In this document: positions 60,616 to 64,000 of the stretch, one piece after another
Layout: the number at the start of each line of letters is the position of its first letter
Numbering within the stretch: position 1 is the first letter of the stretch
Source: Gluconacetobacter johannae
Lineage (GTDB): Bacteria > Pseudomonadota > Alphaproteobacteria > Acetobacterales > Acetobacteraceae
Assembly: GCF_025994435.1 (NCBI RefSeq)
Contig: NZ_BAQK01000054.1
Location: 62,001-126,000, forward strand
Direction: 5' to 3'
Length of the DNA stretch: 64,000 bases
The notes under the pieces: generated by a model
Database searches by the model: none
Seen by the model: only the letters and a program-made list of their open reading frames with translations
Told to the model about the DNA's origin: nothing
Made by a program: the position numbers and the translations under genes

Positions 60616-61472
60616 AGCAGATATCCGTCGCGGCTTTCGTGCCCCCAGGCGAACATGCCACCGTGGCCAGGGCGGCCCACATCCTGCAGGCCGCCCTTGG
60701 CGACGAAGGGGCGGAACTGGCCTGTGCGACGGTCGCCGATTTCGACCGCTTGCAAACGGCGACGCCCGGCACGATCCGCATTGCGTCGCTGACGCCGGAA
60801 CTGGACCAGCTGGATACCCCCTGGAGCGAGGTCGAAGCCCGGCTGCGCCAGAACTATGCCGCCCTGTGCGACAGCGGCGACACGGTCCTTGTCACCACCA
60901 TCTTCCGCCACATCGGCGCGCAGCGGGACCCCGATCGCGCCGAGGCGCTGTTGGTCCGCATCCGCCGGTTGAACCTGCTGGCGACGGAACTGTCACGCGC
61001 CTACGGCCTCTTCGTCGTCGATCTGGACAGGATATTCAGCGATGTCGGCGCCGTGCGGGTACTGACGGATTACGGCCTGGACGGCCAGGCGGCCGCCGAG
61101 CTCGCGGGCCATGCGCTGGCGCTGGGGATCGTGGACAACGCCCTGGATGCCGCCCTGCCCTTCGAAGCCCAGGAGCGCGTCAAGCGGGCGATCACCGCCA
61201 GCCAGCCCGCCATCCGGCCGGCGCCGGACCTTGTTCCCGGCAACCTGATGACCATGGGCAAGGGTCGACGACGGCAGGTCGTCTCCACCATTACCGACTC
61301 TGTCCAGGATAACCACGTCGGCTGGCTGATCCGGCAGGTGCTGAAGGGCCAGATCCCGCCACGCCAGGCGGCGGACAAACTCATTCACGCGGTCCGGCGA
61401 CGGGGCGTGCAGGAAAGCCTCGGCCTGCTGACGTCGGGCATGGTCAGACTGATGGGACTGAAACCGCAATGA
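60612..61472 (+). CDS. SGNH-like paralogue lacking catalytic motifs, unknown function
   Basis: 286 residues, cytoplasmic by sequence. I do not recognise a named family. The segment ALLVRIRRLNLLATELSRAY, then GLFVVDLDRIFSDVGAV, lines up with RIRRFNLALVELSATLG and ISIVDVDAVIARHGA of the 58763-59560 protein, and the following DYGLDGQAAAELAGHALALG sits where that protein has its DxxH motif, so His is lost. A C-terminal ~90-residue extension is basic (MGKGRRRQVVSTITDSVQDN). Overlaps GT2 upstream and E1 alpha downstream by ATGA, so it is a fixed part of the operon. Confidence 0.55.
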   Translation: MKQISVAAFVPPGEHATVARAAHILQAALGDEGAELACATVADFDRLQTATPGTIRIASLTPELDQLDTPWSEVEARLRQNYAALCDSGDTVLVTTIFRHIGAQRDPDRAEALLVRIRRLNLLATELSRAYGLFVVDLDRIFSDVGAVRVLTDYGLDGQAAAELAGHALALGIVDNALDAALPFEAQERVKRAITASQPAIRPAPDLVPGNLMTMGKGRRRQVVSTITDSVQDNHVGWLIRQVLKGQIPPRQAADKLIHAVRRRGVQESLGLLTSGMVRLMGLKPQ

Positions 61473-62404
61473 CCCATATCGATCCCGTGGGCGCCCTGCG
61501 CGCCATGCTGATGATCCGCACCTTCGAGGACACCCTGGCCCGCCGGAAGGAACATGGCTTCCAGTTGCTGTCATCGGGCGAGGAGGCCGTCGCCGTCGGC
61601 CTGGCGTCGGCGCTGGGGGCCGAAGACCAGTTGCTGACCGGCGGGCGGTCGATCGGCCCGGCGCTGGCCCGTGGCGTCGCACCGGAACGGGTCATGGCCG
61701 AATTGCTGGGAAAGTCCGGCGGCATGAACCAGGGCCGCGCGGGACGCGGCCATATGTCGGACCCGCAGGCCGGCTTTTTCGGCGCGCACGCCGTCGTGGG
61801 CGGCAATATCAGCATCGCCGCCGGGGTGGCCATGGCCCGGCAACTGGACGGCGACGGCGGTATCGTCGCCATCCTGTTCGGTGACGGAGCCTGCGGCGCG
61901 GGCGCCCTGCACGAGACCCTGAACATGGCGGCGCAATGGAAGCTGCCCATCCTGTTCGTCTGCAACAACAACCAGCTTTCCGTATCGACCGCGCGCGACG
62001 CGGCGCTGGCGGTCGCCAACCTGTCCGACCTGGGGGCGACGTTCGGCATGTGGGCCCGCACCATCGACGGGCTGGATGTGCAGGGCGTCGCGGCGGCGGC
62101 ACGCGACGCGGTGCGTCACATCCGCGACGGCCTGGGGCCGGCGTTCCTGGAATGCACATCCATTCGCCTGCGGTCGCATTCCACGACGGCCCGGGAAACC
62201 CGCAGCCGCGCCGAACTGGCCGAACTGCAGACCCATTGCCCGATACGGCGCCATGCCGCCGCCCTGCAGGCGGACGGCATCGTGGATGACGTGGGGCTGG
62301 AGCAGATGCGTCAGGACGCCGCGGCGGAAATCGCACAGGCCATGGCCTACGCCGAGGCATCGCCCTACCCGACGGCACAGGAGGTTCTGCGACATGTTGT
62401 ATGA
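61469..62404 (+). CDS. 2-oxoacid dehydrogenase E1 component, alpha subunit (TPP-dependent)
   Basis: 311 residues of the PDH/acetoin/branched-chain E1 alpha family. The thiamine diphosphate motif is LFGDGACGAGALHETLNMAA (GDG 138-140) ending ILFVCNNNQLSVST with the NN pair. The substrate-side histidine loop is present as IRLRSHSTTARETR. The usual YRxHG segment near residue 60 reads GGRSIGPALARGV, so Tyr and His are missing there; this may change substrate choice. Starts inside the upstream stop codon. With E1 beta it would decarboxylate a 2-oxo acid and acylate a lipoyl group; no E2 or E3 gene is visible nearby. Confidence 0.85.
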   Translation: MTHIDPVGALRAMLMIRTFEDTLARRKEHGFQLLSSGEEAVAVGLASALGAEDQLLTGGRSIGPALARGVAPERVMAELLGKSGGMNQGRAGRGHMSDPQAGFFGAHAVVGGNISIAAGVAMARQLDGDGGIVAILFGDGACGAGALHETLNMAAQWKLPILFVCNNNQLSVSTARDAALAVANLSDLGATFGMWARTIDGLDVQGVAAAARDAVRHIRDGLGPAFLECTSIRLRSHSTTARETRSRAELAELQTHCPIRRHAAALQADGIVDDVGLEQMRQDAAAEIAQAMAYAEASPYPTAQEVLRHVV

Positions 62405-63383
62405 ACAAAAGCCGGTTATGGCGCGGATGTTTTTCCGCGAAGCGGTGACGCGCGCCGTCCGCGAGGAAATGACGCGGGACCCCCATATCCTGATCCTCGG
62501 CCAGGACGTCGGCGCCTTCGGTGGCTCGTATCGGGAATTCGATGGGCTGTACAAGATATTCGGCCCGGACCGCATACGCGACACCCCGGTCGCCGAGGCC
62601 GCGACCATCGGCATCGCCGCCGGCGCGGCGGCGGCGGGCTATCGGCCGCTGGTCAGCATCACCTACATGGATTTCCTGATGCTGGGCTTCGACGCCCTGA
62701 TTAATTACGCGGCCAAGCTCCGCTACAAGACGGCGGGCGGCCTGTCGGCGCCGATGGTCGTCAAGACCACGGCGGGCGCCCAGGGACAGGGCGTCGCCCA
62801 TTCCCAATGCATCGAAGCCTGGCTGATGAGCGTCCCCGGCCTGCGGGTCGTCGCCCCCTCGACGCCCGCCGACGCCTACGGGCTGATGAAGACGGCTTTG
62901 CGCGGCGACGGCCCGGTGGTCTATATCGACCACAAGCGGCTTTTTCCGACACCGGGCGATGTGCCGGTCACGGAAACCTCCATTCCCTTCGGGCAGGCCT
63001 GCATACGGCGCGACGGAACCGACCTGACCCTCGTCAGCCACGGCTACATGATGCGCGTGGCAAGCGACGCCGCGCAGATCGTGGCCCAGGACGGCATATC
63101 CTGCGAGGTCATCGACCTCCGCAGCCTGGCGCCGCTGGACATCGACACCGTGGCGGGCTCCGTGGAGCGGACCGGCCGGTTGCTGACCCTCGAGGAAGGC
63201 CAGACCGTCTGCGGCGTCGGGACCGAAGTGGCGACCCGGACGTTCGAGCGGACCGGGCCGAAACCATGGATCCGCATTGGCGCCCTTCCCGCCCCGGTCT
63301 CGTCGAATCCGGTGCTGGAGGCCGCCTGCATCCCCGACGCGCCCCGCGTGGCGGACGCCATCCGCACGCTGCTGGCGCGCTGA
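62394..63383 (+). CDS. 2-oxoacid dehydrogenase E1 component, beta subunit
   Basis: 329 residues, full length for the family. Landmarks: FFREAVTRAVREEMTRDPHI, LILGQDVGAFGGSYREFDGL, TPVAEAATIGIAAGAAAAGY, FLMLGFDALINYAAKLRYKT, QGQGVAHSQCIEAWLMSVPG, and the C-terminal transketolase domain VIDLRSLAPLDIDTVAGSVE. ATG 62394 has a consensus AGGAGG 9 nt upstream and overlaps the E1 alpha gene by 11 bp; the frame is open further left inside E1 alpha. Forms the alpha2beta2 heterotetramer with the preceding gene product. Confidence 0.9.
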   Translation: MLYEQKPVMARMFFREAVTRAVREEMTRDPHILILGQDVGAFGGSYREFDGLYKIFGPDRIRDTPVAEAATIGIAAGAAAAGYRPLVSITYMDFLMLGFDALINYAAKLRYKTAGGLSAPMVVKTTAGAQGQGVAHSQCIEAWLMSVPGLRVVAPSTPADAYGLMKTALRGDGPVVYIDHKRLFPTPGDVPVTETSIPFGQACIRRDGTDLTLVSHGYMMRVASDAAQIVAQDGISCEVIDLRSLAPLDIDTVAGSVERTGRLLTLEEGQTVCGVGTEVATRTFERTGPKPWIRIGALPAPVSSNPVLEAACIPDAPRVADAIRTLLAR

Positions 63384-63411
63384 CATCACCCGAACAACAA
63401 GGAGGATAATA

Positions 63412-63717
63412 ATGATCTATCAATTGTCAGTTCCCGCCGCGGTACCGGGCGTCGAGGAAATCCGGATCCTGGAATGGCATGGCGGCGCGGGATCGACATT
63501 TGCACCGGGTGATTTGATTGTCGAACTGGAAACCCACAAGGCCGTGGTCGAGGTCCGCGCCGGCCAGGCCGGTGTTCTGCGCGAGATAAAGGCCGAGCCC
63601 GGCGACTGGTGCGCCGTCGGCCTGCGCCTGGCGCTCTTCTCGGACAGCGCGGACGAGCCATTGCCGGAAGGCGATGCGACGGCAACCGACATCCTGGTCG
63701 ATTTCGAGGTGACATAA
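63412..63717 (+). CDS. Free lipoyl-domain carrier protein
   Basis: 101 residues consisting only of a biotinyl/lipoyl domain: VEEIRILEWHGGAGSTFAPG, then IVELETHKAVVEVRAGQAGV with the modifiable lysine (Lys43) at the tip of the hairpin, in ETHKA where E2 proteins have ETDKA. No peripheral-subunit-binding domain or catalytic acyltransferase domain follows; the C-terminus is an acidic tail of ~25 residues. AGGAGG precedes the ATG. It would carry the acyl group made by the adjacent E1 pair. A biotin carrier is less likely because the biotin AMKM motif is absent. Confidence 0.85.
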   Translation: MIYQLSVPAAVPGVEEIRILEWHGGAGSTFAPGDLIVELETHKAVVEVRAGQAGVLREIKAEPGDWCAVGLRLALFSDSADEPLPEGDATATDILVDFEVT

Positions 63718-63755
63718 CCGGCCTGCGCCGTCTTTATCCACGACCAGATGTCCCG

Positions 63756-63785
63756 GCAGGCGCACGAAGGACACCGTGCGCCTGC
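63756..63785 (+). terminator. Hairpin downstream of the EPS operon
   Basis: GCAGGCGCACG (63756-63766) and CGTGCGCCTGC (63775-63785) are perfect complements with an 8-nt loop, 38 bp after the lipoyl-protein stop. No T-run follows. It suggests that the rightward EPS operon ends here. Confidence 0.5.
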
Positions 63786-64000
63786 ATCTCCATGTGATGT
63801 CCTGGCATCGGCTATTTTGCCTTCATTTTCATACGGATGCCCATGGGAACTCTCGGATGACACCCCGCAGGCGTCCGGCCGCGAAACGGCGACGGCATCG
63901 AGAAGCACACAAGACCGGTCTGCCGGAAATGTAAAATTTCGTAACAGCGGGCAGGAACCAACCGGACAGAGCGCCGTTAGATGCAAGCTGCATTTTTGTG
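63786..64000. other. Right-edge stretch without a supported gene
   Basis: 215 bp after the hairpin. Composition becomes less GC-rich near 63930-64000 and there is a short palindrome ATGCA-AGC-TGCAT followed by five T at about 63980-63998, which could be a leftward or rightward terminator for a gene beyond the edge. No coding start is evident. Confidence 0.4.

Noticed and set aside
1..64000. CRISPR arrays, tRNA, rRNA, riboswitches, intact insertion sequences
   Set aside because: I looked for evenly spaced repeats, cloverleaf ends and intact transposase genes with inverted repeats and found none that hold up by eye; a covariance-model scan would be decisive.

Overview
The window is 64 kb of GC-rich DNA that reads as an Alphaproteobacterium, most likely an acetic acid bacterium (Acetobacteraceae, Gluconacetobacter/Komagataeibacter-like). 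That placement is an inference from gene content: acs next to a RamB-like regulator, isocitrate lyase and malate synthase G; several exported cytochrome c oxidoreductases; and a xanthan/acetan-type (gum-like) exopolysaccharide (EPS) locus. I saw no rRNA, tRNA, CRISPR array or intact insertion sequence.

Layout. (1) 1-6.7 kb, acetate assimilation: the N-terminal part of acetyl-CoA synthetase (runs off the left edge), a RamB/ScfR-type regulator, and divergent aceA and glcB; TTTACA/TGTAAA inverted repeats lie in the regulator-aceA gap. (2) 6.8-11.7 kb, a four-gene efflux operon in the order YtcA-like lipoprotein, HlyD-type fusion protein, FUSC-family protein, outer-membrane factor. (3) 11.7-12.8 kb, mostly empty, but holding a 53-codon ORF with a strong ribosome site and a 12-bp hairpin just after its stop. 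(4) 12.8-19.3 kb, a MESH1-like HD hydrolase, then an exported flavin amine oxidase / cytochrome c / periplasmic RidA operon divergent from a TonB-dependent receptor, with a decayed second amine oxidase behind the receptor. (5) 19.3-29.7 kb, small transport, regulation and catabolic units, including an aminotransferase translationally coupled to a penicillin-acyltransferase-like (C45) protein. (6) 29.8-36.7 kb, a glycan-modification island whose right half is strikingly AT-rich and carries IS3- and IS5-type transposase remnants. (7) 37-46 kb, an exported phosphoesterase with a di-haem peroxidase, RidA, IlvE, nitroreductase, aldehyde dehydrogenase, and an AcuR-AcuI pair. (8) 46.1-63.7 kb, the EPS locus.

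How the EPS locus works (inference from families). GumD loads the first sugar on undecaprenyl phosphate; GT4 and GT2 enzymes extend the repeat unit; a Wzy/GumE-like protein polymerises it; a GumC-like Wzz/BY-kinase fusion, a short GumB-like lipoprotein and a beta-barrel protein handle length control and export. No Wzx flippase is in the window. The rightward operon ends in an unexpected way: two diverged SGNH-like proteins around a GT2, then E1 alpha, E1 beta and a free 101-residue lipoyl-domain protein, with stop/start overlaps through to E1 beta. No E2 catalytic domain or E3 is present. This 2-oxoacid-dehydrogenase module coupled to glycan assembly is the strongest candidate for an undescribed system here.
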